Made by a program: the position numbers and the translations under genes. From positions 1 through 19,532 of the forward strand of contig BNUF01000035.1 of assembly GCA_025997155.1 (NCBI GenBank): a stretch of 19,532 nucleotides of DNA, read 5' to 3'. Shown piece by piece: positions 7,381 to 14,323 of this stretch. Below the pieces are notes generated by a model, which was not told where the DNA came from, did not search any database, and was given only the letters and a program-made list of their open reading frames with translations. Every line of letters begins with the position of its first letter. The stretch's first letter is position 1. Source of the DNA: Clostridia bacterium. GTDB lineage: Bacteria; Bacillota; Clostridia; Lachnospirales; WQUN01.

Positions 7381-9249
7381 TTATCCTGCAATACCTTCCA
7401 TATCAAACTGCCCGCCGCCGCCAAGAATCTTCGTGATAGCGAGTTGTCTCGACTCCGTTTGTGTGAAGCCCACCTTGTTCGCGCTGCTCGCGGTGTTCCT
7501 TGTCTTAAACTTAGCCTTAAGCGTCGCTGCCGCAAGGTTGTCTTCGCCCACAAGGTCGATAATGTGCTGAAACTGTCCGTTCCCAAGCGCGGATTTCGCG
7601 CGGTAGTCCAGCTCGCTATTACCCATCTTGTCCGCGTCTGTCACGTCATACGCGATAAACTGCGCCGAAGCTTCCTCCCCGTTCTGTTTCTTGCCTCTGC
7701 GCTTAAGCGGAAGCAAAATCGCGTCGCGTGTCTTTTCCTTATCGTAAAACGCCTTAACCGCCAGCTGTATGCGTTTGCTCGCGTCGTTGGTGACATAGTT
7801 CGAGGTAATCTCTGTGCCAACCTTCGTCACGTTCAGCTTGTCTGCCTCAACCAGAAAGTCATAACGGCGGTCGCTGCTGTCTTTCTTTATCGGGTTGAAC
7901 AACGTGCCAATCATATACTGGTTCAGCGCGTAAATCTGCTCGTCGCTCATCTGACTGTTAACGTCCACGGTCTCATACGTTTTCAGCGGGAAATAGTTCT
8001 TGTCGTGATACAGGGTTTTATTCCCCATACCGTCGCGGCGGAGTTTGTGTACAACCAAAATGTTCTGAACAATCGTCACTTTGCTCTTAATTGCGCCATA
8101 AACTGAACGCGCGGGAACGGACTCCACAACCAACTTCCCTGGGTTGCCTTCGCCCATCGACGTCTCTTTCGCCTCGTTAATGCTTGAACCCGCAATAACC
8201 AGCTTATTCACAAAGTCGCCGTACGACATCAGCTCAATCGTCGTCGTGCGGTCGTCGCCTTGCGCGAACTTGCTCGCACCCTGCAGTGCAACACTCTTCA
8301 CATAATCCGACACGCCTAAATCCTTCAGAAACGCGGGAACTTTCACAATCACGCCGACCGCTTTGCCTGGGCGGCTTTCCTTAACCGCGATGTGGTATAT
8401 CGGCTTAAAGTATTCCTTCGGCACTTTGTCAGGATTCTGCACGGCTTCCATGCGTTGCGCTTCTGTCAAGTCGTCACGCGGTACGCGGTTGTCCGCCGTA
8501 AGCGGTTCCTTCACGCCGGCAATAACATGGCGTTTGTCCTGCGGCGCAATAAAGGCGATAAACTCCGCGTTATCCTTCCACGCTTTTTCCAACAGCGTCG
8601 TGTCCAACTCGCGGGCTTTATCCGAAATGCCGCTTTTCACGTCGGTGATGACTTTATTCAAACCTTGCTGGAAATCCTTGCGGTTCTTTTCTCGCTCAAT
8701 CTCTTCCGGCGTTTTTTCCTTTGTTTTTCCTTTGCCTTTCTTCTCCTCGCCGCCGATTGGTGTGCCGTCGCCGTCTGTCTTCTCAAACCCGGACATGAGT
8801 TTCACTGAACCATCCCCGCTGCCGCCTACCGTCTCATCGGTTTCGTCAAACATATCGCCTAATCTTGTGTCTGCTGCCATAGTTGTTGCCTCCTCATTTT
8901 TTGTCAAATCCAAATCCGGTTTCTCGTCTGCTCTAAACTCAAAGTTCGAGAGCTCGCCCATAACCAGCCGTTTGCCCCTCAGCGCGTAGCCCACCAGCCC
9001 GCCAAACTTTGTGTTCGGCTTGAAAACAGTTTCGCCGTCACCCGAGTAATAACCCACATTCCCTTTGCCGTCCACGGCGGTCGCGACCCACAAAGCCCCG
9101 TCGCACACGGGGATATACGTCCCGTTTTGCAGTTCTTCCTGCGTGACTGTGTTCATCTCGCTGAGCTTCTTAACGGCGACTAAGTTTAAATCAACTTGCT
9201 TGATATCTTTCCTTGCTCCTGATGCCGCAAAATCATCAAATGAAATCAC
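7381..9249 (-). CDS. Unrecognised 622-aa protein with an acidic/lysine-rich hinge
   Basis: No family recognised. Three parts can be seen: an N-terminal region (residues 1 to about 110) ending in LVMGELSNFEF; a disordered, highly charged hinge at about 113-190, first acidic (GDMFDETDETVGGSGDG) then Lys/Glu-rich (EEKKGKGKTKEKTPEEIERE); and a large C-terminal domain of about 430 residues. There is no signal peptide or membrane helix. I place the start at the GTG at 9247-9249 because AAGGAGG lies 8 bases upstream. The in-frame GTG at 9256-9258 overlaps that binding site. It has an 80-base leader on one side and a perfect terminator on the other, so unlike its neighbours it is probably a separate transcript and perhaps abundant. 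A DNA-binding or structural role is conceivable, but no motif supports it. Confidence 0.87.
   Translation of the reverse strand: MISFDDFAASGARKDIKQVDLNLVAVKKLSEMNTVTQEELQNGTYIPVCDGALWVATAVDGKGNVGYYSGDGETVFKPNTKFGGLVGYALRGKRLVMGELSNFEFRADEKPDLDLTKNEEATTMAADTRLGDMFDETDETVGGSGDGSVKLMSGFEKTDGDGTPIGGEEKKGKGKTKEKTPEEIEREKNRKDFQQGLNKVITDVKSGISDKARELDTTLLEKAWKDNAEFIAFIAPQDKRHVIAGVKEPLTADNRVPRDDLTEAQRMEAVQNPDKVPKEYFKPIYHIAVKESRPGKAVGVIVKVPAFLKDLGVSDYVKSVALQGASKFAQGDDRTTTIELMSYGDFVNKLVIAGSSINEAKETSMGEGNPGKLVVESVPARSVYGAIKSKVTIVQNILVVHKLRRDGMGNKTLYHDKNYFPLKTYETVDVNSQMSDEQIYALNQYMIGTLFNPIKKDSSDRRYDFLVEADKLNVTKVGTEITSNYVTNDASKRIQLAVKAFYDKEKTRDAILLPLKRRGKKQNGEEASAQFIAYDVTDADKMGNSELDYRAKSALGNGQFQHIIDLVGEDNLAAATLKAKFKTRNTASSANKVGFTQTESRQLAITKILGGGGQFDMEGIAG
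8878..8895 (-). promoter_or_regulatory. Internal ribosome binding site and ATG within the 622-aa gene
   Basis: On the minus strand, GAGGAGG (8889-8895) lies exactly 8 bases before an in-frame ATG (8878-8880). It is as good a translation start as any in the window. It falls at codon 124, right at the start of the acidic hinge. Initiation here would give a second product of 499 residues (MAADTRLGDMF onward) from the same reading frame. Confidence 0.5.
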
Positions 9250-9329
9250 AGTTTTCACCTCCTTTTAAATTCCACCGCTCTATGAAAATACGGTGTTCTA
9301 AGTCGGGTAAATTTAGACAAGACTTTTTC
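9250..9329 (-). promoter_or_regulatory. Leader region of the 622-aa gene, likely promoter-containing
   Basis: This 80-base non-coding gap separates the stop of the 189-residue gene from the GTG of the 622-residue gene. It is AT-richer than the surrounding genes and ends in AAAAGGAGG. I cannot find a -35/-10 pair I would defend; TTGTCT and TATTTT are the nearest fragments but are badly spaced. The promoter is inferred from the gap, the hairpin before it and the terminator after the gene. Confidence 0.4.
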
Positions 9330-9345
9330 TCACGCGGAGAAAAGT
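9322..9345 (-). terminator. Possible weak terminator or attenuator hairpin
   Basis: Read on the minus strand, ACTTTTCTC pairs with GAGAAAAAGT around a short CGCGT-like loop, a stem of about 9 pairs with one bulge. It spans the stop codon (9330-9332) of the 189-residue gene. No clean U-tract follows on the minus strand, so it may be a leaky terminator or an RNA-end stabiliser. On the plus strand a TTTTTG does follow. Confidence 0.35.
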
Positions 9346-9899
9346 TTTTGTAGCCCTGTCAGAGAATCCGTAATAACACTATCGTCAATCCCCGAAAAAC
9401 TGATACGCGAGTTAGCGGCGTCCGCATCGTCAATCTTAAACCCGAACGCGTCTAACTTCGAGTGGCGAGTTGAAAACACGACAATGTTGCTGTCAACCTT
9501 AATCAAGGCGCGATTCTCACTCTCGTTCCTCACGCCGACGTCGTACAGATAGTACACCTCAATCTTTGTCGGGCTTACGGCTTGGGCAATCTTCGCGTCC
9601 GCTCCCAACACGCTAAAGTTGCTATTCGCTTTCAGCTCGCCCACACTAAACGCCGAGCCTACGCTGTACTTTTCACTCAACACCGCGCCATTCTCCCCGC
9701 TGATTCCCTCAAAACTCAAACGGGAAAACTCGCAATGAATGTTCAGCGGTTTATCCACAAACAAGTCCGTAGACAACAAACTCGCCTTTCCCTCAAACCT
9801 ATACGCGAACGGTCTCCACGACGGAAACTGGCTAAGCGCGTACACCCTGACCAAATTCGCGTATGTCTGGGCTACCGCCTTCGGTACAACAACTTCCAT
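9330..9899 (-). CDS. Unrecognised soluble protein (189 aa)
   Basis: No family recognised. The sequence reads as mixed alpha/beta with no signal peptide, no membrane segment and no cysteine cluster. The C-terminal half has several short strand-like stretches (KIEVYYLYDVGV, ALIKVDSNIVVFSTR). I chose the ATG at 9897-9899 because GGTGGTGAGG precedes it and it lies 5 bases after the upstream stop. An in-frame GTG at 9909-9911 would overlap the upstream gene. It is the last gene before the leader of the 622-residue gene. Its position after the FEN nuclease and the 190-residue gene suggests co-expression with DNA-processing functions, nothing more. Confidence 0.8.
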   Translation of the reverse strand: MEVVVPKAVAQTYANLVRVYALSQFPSWRPFAYRFEGKASLLSTDLFVDKPLNIHCEFSRLSFEGISGENGAVLSEKYSVGSAFSVGELKANSNFSVLGADAKIAQAVSPTKIEVYYLYDVGVRNESENRALIKVDSNIVVFSTRHSKLDAFGFKIDDADAANSRISFSGIDDSVITDSLTGLQKLFSA

Positions 9900-9904
9900 A
9901 ATCC

Positions 9905-10477
9905 TCACCACCTTATCACATTGCCAAGCGCGGCATTCTTCTCCAAAATAACAGACGTAACATAGCGGTTCTTTTGCTCGTCACTTGCGAATGTCGTTTC
10001 AAACAAAACCAAGTCGCGGTATTGCAAGTTAATGTAAGCCTCATAGGAACTGCAACCGTTGGTGATTGTTTCTAAGATTATCGCCTTTTCGGTTTCAAAG
10101 TCGATGTCCTCAACAGGTAGTCCCAAATCTGACAATACAGAGGTAGGAGTGTCTAAAGATAGAGCCAACCCCTTCAGCACCTCACAATACGAAATGTTGT
10201 GGAAGAATTTTGCCATATCCTGATAAAACCAACGCAAGACAGACGACACGTCACCTGCCCCAACATCGGCGTTCTCCGTCAACCAACAGTAAACCCTGTC
10301 CAAAACAAACACGTCACGCCCTCTTGAGTGGGGATACATTGGCATGTGCATCTGCGACGTGACATACTCCTCAAACCCAAATTCAAGGTTCTCCCTCACA
10401 TTATCAAGGTTCGCCCGATACGAACGGTTTATGCCGTTCACCAAAAACGAAATATACCTACTATACGGCACTCTCAT
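9905..10477 (-). CDS. Unrecognised soluble protein (190 aa)
   Basis: No family recognised. The start ATG overlaps the stop of the FEN nuclease gene in a TAATG junction, with GAGGGTG 6 bases upstream, so translation is coupled. The sequence is largely helical, rich in aromatic residues and mildly acidic, with an RGRDVFVLDRVYCWL segment near residues 52-66. There is no signal peptide, membrane helix or recognisable nucleotide-binding motif. Tight coupling to the nuclease makes a partner or regulator of that enzyme the simplest guess, but this is inference from position only. Confidence 0.82.
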   Translation of the reverse strand: MRVPYSRYISFLVNGINRSYRANLDNVRENLEFGFEEYVTSQMHMPMYPHSRGRDVFVLDRVYCWLTENADVGAGDVSSVLRWFYQDMAKFFHNISYCEVLKGLALSLDTPTSVLSDLGLPVEDIDFETEKAIILETITNGCSSYEAYINLQYRDLVLFETTFASDEQKNRYVTSVILEKNAALGNVIRW

Positions 10478-11499
10478 TAAAACACCCTCAAATTCACAGC
10501 TTCATCTTCAAACAGAAATGTTGGATGCACAGGGCAGTCGTTGTCCACCGCAAACGTGCTGTTCCGCAACACTGCCGCGCTTGCCTTAAAGTCATTCAGT
10601 TCCGATTCACTCAATCGAATTTTCGGGAGTTTCAACCGCTGGAGTTCAACGTCGTCGTTCAGTACTGACAACAGTTTCTGCAACTGCGGAATGTCCACAT
10701 TGTCAATCTCTGTCGGAGCAGGCACGTCCTTACTGATACGCGGGAAAATCACGGCTATGCGTTGGGCTAAGCCCTCCCTGTCCTTTTCCGTGAGATAATC
10801 AAGCGTTTCCAAAAAGTATTCTAAAAAGTCACGCCTTGAGAAGTTAAAGGGCTTCGTGTCTTTATTCGGAATCACTTCCTCGCCGTACCTCACAAAGTCC
10901 GAATACAACTTCTTTCCACTCTTCCCGCCCTCACTCCTAAACCCAGGTATCCCGTCCGACGCGTCCCCGGTAAACACCTTGAACGCGGAGATTGTGTTAA
11001 AAATCACGGGAGACTTATTCGCCGCCATAACAAAGTTGTTGGCACTTATGTCCGCACCGCCCGCCGAGGTCGCCTCCACCCTGACATGCTGGAATACGTT
11101 ATGCGCAAGGTCGTGGTCGTTCGATACAATCACAATCTCGCTATAGTCCCGCCTAAACCTTGCCACAGCTGACGCCGCCAAATCGTCCGCTTCATAGCCA
11201 TCCTGACGCATACAACTTATCCCACACTTCATTAGCATGTTATACGCGAATTGCGACTGCGACACGATATGCGCCTCATGCGACCTGTTCCCCTTATACC
11301 CCGGCAGTATCGACGATTTATCCGTTTTACTGTCAAAGCAAACAACAAAAGGGTTTTCCTTAAACAAGTCAAACACAAGGTGTTTACACAAATACTTGAT
11401 TCCGCCCATGGGGTAACCGCAATAACTGTAATCCTTATACTTCACAGAAGAAGCACCATAATGGAGTAACCACGACGCGTCGTAAATGTTCAGTCTCAC
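10477..11499 (-). CDS. FEN-family 5'-3' exonuclease / flap endonuclease (340 aa)
   Basis: A metal-dependent 5' nuclease related to the N-terminal domain of DNA polymerase I and phage T5/T4 5' nucleases, which remove flaps, RNA primers or 5' ends. The acidic metal ligands are in the expected order: Asp7 (NIYDASWLL); Asp56 (VCFDSKTD), followed by the Tyr-Lys-Gly-Asn-Arg block at 68-72; Glu103, Asp105 and Asp106 in GYEADDL; Asp128 and Asp130 in SNDHDL; and the helix-hairpin-helix entry GDASDGIPG at 178-186 with Asp179 and Asp182. The length matches stand-alone phage and plasmid versions. There is no polymerase domain. Its GTG start overlaps the upstream stop in GTGA, after GGGGAGG. It probably acts in replication or repair of the element carrying it. 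All catalytic residues appear intact. Confidence 0.93.
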   Translation of the reverse strand: MRLNIYDASWLLHYGASSVKYKDYSYCGYPMGGIKYLCKHLVFDLFKENPFVVCFDSKTDKSSILPGYKGNRSHEAHIVSQSQFAYNMLMKCGISCMRQDGYEADDLAASAVARFRRDYSEIVIVSNDHDLAHNVFQHVRVEATSAGGADISANNFVMAANKSPVIFNTISAFKVFTGDASDGIPGFRSEGGKSGKKLYSDFVRYGEEVIPNKDTKPFNFSRRDFLEYFLETLDYLTEKDREGLAQRIAVIFPRISKDVPAPTEIDNVDIPQLQKLLSVLNDDVELQRLKLPKIRLSESELNDFKASAAVLRNSTFAVDNDCPVHPTFLFEDEAVNLRVF

Positions 11500-12515
11500 A
11501 CAATCGCCTCCCCAATCTCCGTCTTTGCGTTACGCACCGCCGCAAGCACGGCGGAAAACATAACCCGATAGCCGTCGCCAAAACTTGGGTCTGCCAAACT
11601 GATTCGGCGTTCAGGCACAACCGACAAGTTAGACAGCATCTCAATCATAAAGTCCGCCCTCACCGCATTCATAAAATACAACCCGCACCGTTCCAGTCCA
11701 ACCGCCGTCTCCACGCTAAATTCTTCCTCGCTTTTCAAACAATACGCAAACGCGGTAGTCACGGCGTTCATTGCGTCCGTTCCGATATGCGAACAGCCTA
11801 TCGTATACAAAGTTTCGGCAAACTTCTCATAAAGCCGTTCCTGTGCTTTTCCAAGCTGATTCCCGCCTATTCTCACAAAGGTTTCGCTTACCTCGCCGAA
11901 GCTCGGCAACGGCACATCAGGCAACACGTCGTCATCGTCATTCGCGGCATATTCCAAAATCCGCGCCGAATCCACCTCAATCTTTGAAACGTCATCTTTT
12001 GTCTTAAGCCGTTCCGCCACAACCTCCGACACCCACGAGAGATTTCTCACGTGTTGCCACCAAGTCACAGACCGCCCGAAAAACACCTCTTCCTCAAACG
12101 TGCCGTGAGTAATCATCTCGGAAATCCGACGTAATCTTGCGCGTCCGTTGTACAGCCTCCCTAAAATCTCGCGTGCGTTCTCGTCTGCCACGGTAAAAAC
12201 TGAGCCGCCCGTTCGTACGTTTCCCGTGAACGACTTCGGAGCGTTCCGCAAGTGTTCCTCGGCTTCCCGCCTATCCGCTACGGCGTTTGGAATACTCAAC
12301 TTCTTCGACAGCACGCGGTCTTCACGGTTGTCATAATCAAACACCAACAGGTTGTCTAAAACCTCAAGCACGTAATCAAACTCTTGCCCGACTTTCTCCA
12401 ACTGCCCAACGTCAAACCGATTATTCAAAAGTTGCAACAGGCGTTTCACCGTCCCAACGTCAACATTCAACAGAATCAAGTCACATGGGCTTAACCCGAA
12501 CAAACTACAAAACAT
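11496..12515 (-). CDS. Unrecognised, mostly helical protein (339 aa)
   Basis: No family recognised. The protein is soluble, acidic and predicted helical, with an Asp run (AANDDDDVLPDVP) near residues 205-220. A stretch near 135-165 carries a Trp-Trp pair (RSVTWWQHVRNLSW). No nucleotide-binding motif is visible. I prefer the ATG at 12513-12515, which has GAGGCGAGG just upstream and lies 10 bases after the previous stop. An in-frame ATG at 12537-12539 would add 8 residues but has no binding site and overlaps the ParR-like gene by 14 bases. It ends in a 4-base overlap with the FEN nuclease gene. It lies between the partition-type pair and the nuclease, so it could belong to either function. Confidence 0.82.
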   Translation of the reverse strand: MFCSLFGLSPCDLILLNVDVGTVKRLLQLLNNRFDVGQLEKVGQEFDYVLEVLDNLLVFDYDNREDRVLSKKLSIPNAVADRREAEEHLRNAPKSFTGNVRTGGSVFTVADENAREILGRLYNGRARLRRISEMITHGTFEEEVFFGRSVTWWQHVRNLSWVSEVVAERLKTKDDVSKIEVDSARILEYAANDDDDVLPDVPLPSFGEVSETFVRIGGNQLGKAQERLYEKFAETLYTIGCSHIGTDAMNAVTTAFAYCLKSEEEFSVETAVGLERCGLYFMNAVRADFMIEMLSNLSVVPERRISLADPSFGDGYRVMFSAVLAAVRNAKTEIGEAIV

Positions 12516-12525
12516 TTGCCTCGCC

Positions 12526-13020
12526 TCATTTCTTGCCATTCACTTTGTTCATCTTCCCCAACAACATGGCTTTCGCTCCCGTCCCTGTCGGCATAGCCAC
12601 CCGCTTTACTTCGGCTTGCGCGGGCGCGGGTGTGGCTAAATCGGGTGCGGTTTCCGTTTCCACTTGCGTGTGTGGGACTAAACTTGGTGGGGTTAAATCC
12701 GTCCCTGTGGACGTGGGTTGGGCTAAACCCTGTTGGGTTAAGCCCGCTTGCGTGGGTGTGGGTTGGGGTAACCGCGTGGGCGCGGGTAGAGCTAACCCCG
12801 TGCGTGGGGCTAACCCCACCGTTGCTCCACCTTCCACCACCTCCAAAATTGTATTCAACTTTGAAAGTATTTCGTTCGATTCCGAGTTGCGACAGAGCAA
12901 ATCCGAAATAAGGTTAAACAACTTATCTTCTTCCGCAAGGTCGCAAACTTCGTCATAAATTTCTTGAGAACGCAAGGTAAGTGTACCCGTAATCTTAATC
13001 CGCAAGGATTTGTCGGACAT
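12526..13020 (-). CDS. ParR/StbB-like adaptor partner of the actin-like ATPase
   Basis: 164 residues. The N-terminal 65 residues start with a basic beta-like strand (SLRIKITGTLTL) and continue into helices ending in LSKLNTILEVVEGG, an arrangement like the ribbon-helix-helix DNA-binding region of ParR/StbB proteins. Residues about 70-150 are a low-complexity Pro/Thr/Gln/Ala tail with recurring GLAxP/GLTxx blocks. The last 15 residues are basic (AKAMLLGKMNKVNGKK), which could be the part that contacts the filament, as the ParR tail does in ParMRC. The assignment rests mainly on its position directly after an actin-like ATPase gene (20-base gap) and on size; similarity is weak. The ATG follows GGAGGAGAGGAG. 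It could instead be another small accessory protein. Confidence 0.6.
   Translation of the reverse strand: MSDKSLRIKITGTLTLRSQEIYDEVCDLAEEDKLFNLISDLLCRNSESNEILSKLNTILEVVEGGATVGLAPRTGLALPAPTRLPQPTPTQAGLTQQGLAQPTSTGTDLTPPSLVPHTQVETETAPDLATPAPAQAEVKRVAMPTGTGAKAMLLGKMNKVNGKK
12636..12815 (-). repeat. Degenerate 15-base repeat inside the ParR-like gene
   Basis: Eight copies of a GGGCTAAmCCC-like core can be seen. Their TAA-containing centres begin at 12636, 12678, 12693, 12723, 12738, 12768, 12792 and 12810. Spacings of 15 and 30 bases recur, giving a 5-codon period that encodes GLAxP/GLTxx blocks. The copies are imperfect, so this may be only a protein-level repeat, or it may be a DNA-binding array. 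Confidence 0.6.
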
Positions 13021-13040
13021 ACTTCACGCTCCTCTCCTCC

Positions 13041-14246
13041 TCAGCCGTACACATACTCCAGCAAATACAGCAGAATCAGCCCTTGCGGGATTAGGTTATC
13101 CCCTAACACAACCACGTCGGTGTGCGGCGACACGCTCTTAATCAACTGCTGAAGTTTGTCCGCGACGCTGTAGCGGTAGTCTCCTCCAAAGTAAACCCGC
13201 CCCGACAACAGCACCACGTTCAAGGTATCCAAGCTCACAACGCTTTGTTTTGACAAAACGTCCGACTGTAGCTTCTGAAACAAATCTTCGGCAACCTCGT
13301 CTTTACATTGCTTCACGAGTTCGGTAATGTCCACATATGTGTTGCCAGACTTCATTTTCCCAGTGCGTACGGCTTGCTCCAAATACCTCACCTGCGGGAG
13401 CTTCCCGCCGTACTGCGCGACATATGCGTTACCAATCCTATCCAACAGTTTGCTGCCGCTTTGTTCAATGCTTTTCTGCCCAACGTCAATCACACCGCCG
13501 TTCTTAAAAATAACAGGCGCGGAGTTGCGTCCGCCGCTCTCCAACAACAGCGCGTCCTCGTCGGAAAAGGTATAGTGCGCCTTAATCTGTGCCTCTGGCT
13601 CGGAATATATCGCAATGTCCGCAATCGTAATCTCAATCGACGCTTTTGTTCGCCCCGGCAGGCTCCACGTAAACCGCTTAAACTCCGCTCTAAACTTCTC
13701 AATGTCACGTTCTAAAATGTCGTCAGGCGGGAGCGCAAGCGTGAGGCGGCACTTAATCTGTCCAGGCGCGGCTTCGCCCGACACGCCGTAATGCTGTGCC
13801 AACGCGTACCCAATCCCGTCCGCAATGTTGTATTTCAGCACGTCGCTGTTTATTTTCTTCGATGCGGCGTAAAACTCTTTCTCCGCCATTTCCACGTCGT
13901 CAAACTTCGAACCTCTCACCAAACGCACGCTATTCCCCGCGTTAATCGAAAACAGAGAGTCCATATTGTCGTGCAACCGTACGCTTCGGGGCTTAAGCGT
14001 TTTGCTTGTTGACACGGGTTTAGACTTTGACGGGATAACAACCCCAATCTCAAACCAGTTAGAGATGTCGTCCGCCCCCGCCAACTCCATAGGCATAAGC
14101 TTAATCCGCGTTTGTGTGCTTCCGCAATCCGCCCCGCAGATAAACTCTCTGCTCTTCGCCGGGTCAACATACACTGTCTTAATTTCAGACAGCAAGCCGC
14201 TTTCGTTGTCGTCAACAACTGATTTTGCCAAATTTTCAACAGCCAT
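13041..14246 (-). CDS. Actin-like ATPase, ParM/StbA type (plasmid segregation)
   Basis: 401 residues, with the actin/Hsp70-fold signatures of ParM-type proteins: phosphate-1 loop ICGADCGSTQTRIKL at 36-50 (Asp40); EPEAQIKAHYTF at 216-227; phosphate-2-like LLLESGGRNS at 233-242, where Glu replaces the usual Asp; and an adenosine-loop-like VVLLSGRVYFGG at 344-355. ParM-type proteins form filaments that push plasmid copies apart when capped by ParR bound to the centromere. The ATG follows AGTAGGAGG at good spacing. A 77-base gap upstream separates it from the GspL-like gene, and the ParR-like gene follows 20 bases downstream. MreB is unlikely from sequence and context. PilM is possible in principle, as it shares the fold, but a separate PilM-like domain is already present in the gene upstream. 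Confidence 0.85.
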   Translation of the reverse strand: MAVENLAKSVVDDNESGLLSEIKTVYVDPAKSREFICGADCGSTQTRIKLMPMELAGADDISNWFEIGVVIPSKSKPVSTSKTLKPRSVRLHDNMDSLFSINAGNSVRLVRGSKFDDVEMAEKEFYAASKKINSDVLKYNIADGIGYALAQHYGVSGEAAPGQIKCRLTLALPPDDILERDIEKFRAEFKRFTWSLPGRTKASIEITIADIAIYSEPEAQIKAHYTFSDEDALLLESGGRNSAPVIFKNGGVIDVGQKSIEQSGSKLLDRIGNAYVAQYGGKLPQVRYLEQAVRTGKMKSGNTYVDITELVKQCKDEVAEDLFQKLQSDVLSKQSVVSLDTLNVVLLSGRVYFGGDYRYSVADKLQQLIKSVSPHTDVVVLGDNLIPQGLILLYLLEYVYG

Positions 14247-14323
14247 AAAAATCCTCCTACTCTATTTTTCCTAAAACATATGAAAACTCACGTTTCACGC
14301 TCCAGACATTAAAATCACACTAA
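14247..14323 (-). promoter_or_regulatory. 77-base gap upstream of the actin-like gene
   Basis: AT-rich non-coding DNA between the GspL-like gene and the actin-like gene. In ParMRC systems the centromere and promoter lie here. I see only one imperfect inverted repeat (14281-14297, TGAAA...TTTCA) and no array of direct repeats. A candidate -35/-10 pair on the minus strand (TTATCA, 17 bases, TAATGT) is a poor match. Confidence 0.3.

Noticed and set aside
718..9268. Many plus-strand open frames of 60-253 codons opposite the minus-strand genes, the longest at 7345-8106
   Set aside because: They lie wholly or almost wholly antisense to well-supported genes, lack ribosome binding sites and have low-complexity, Ser/Arg/Leu-rich translations. 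The strong G bias of the real coding strand explains them.
12636..12815. CRISPR array
   Set aside because: The repeat unit is short (15 bases), imperfect and in frame inside a coding sequence, without spacers of constant length.
12287..12958. 223-codon plus-strand frame with Val/Gly/Ala-rich repeats
   Set aside because: It is the mirror of the 15-base repeat in the ParR-like gene. The minus-strand frame has the good start, binding site and operon spacing.
13041..14246. MreB or PilM identity for the actin-like ATPase
   Set aside because: The sequence is not MreB-like, the gene is followed by a small ParR-size gene, and a PilM-like domain is already present in the upstream GspL-like gene.
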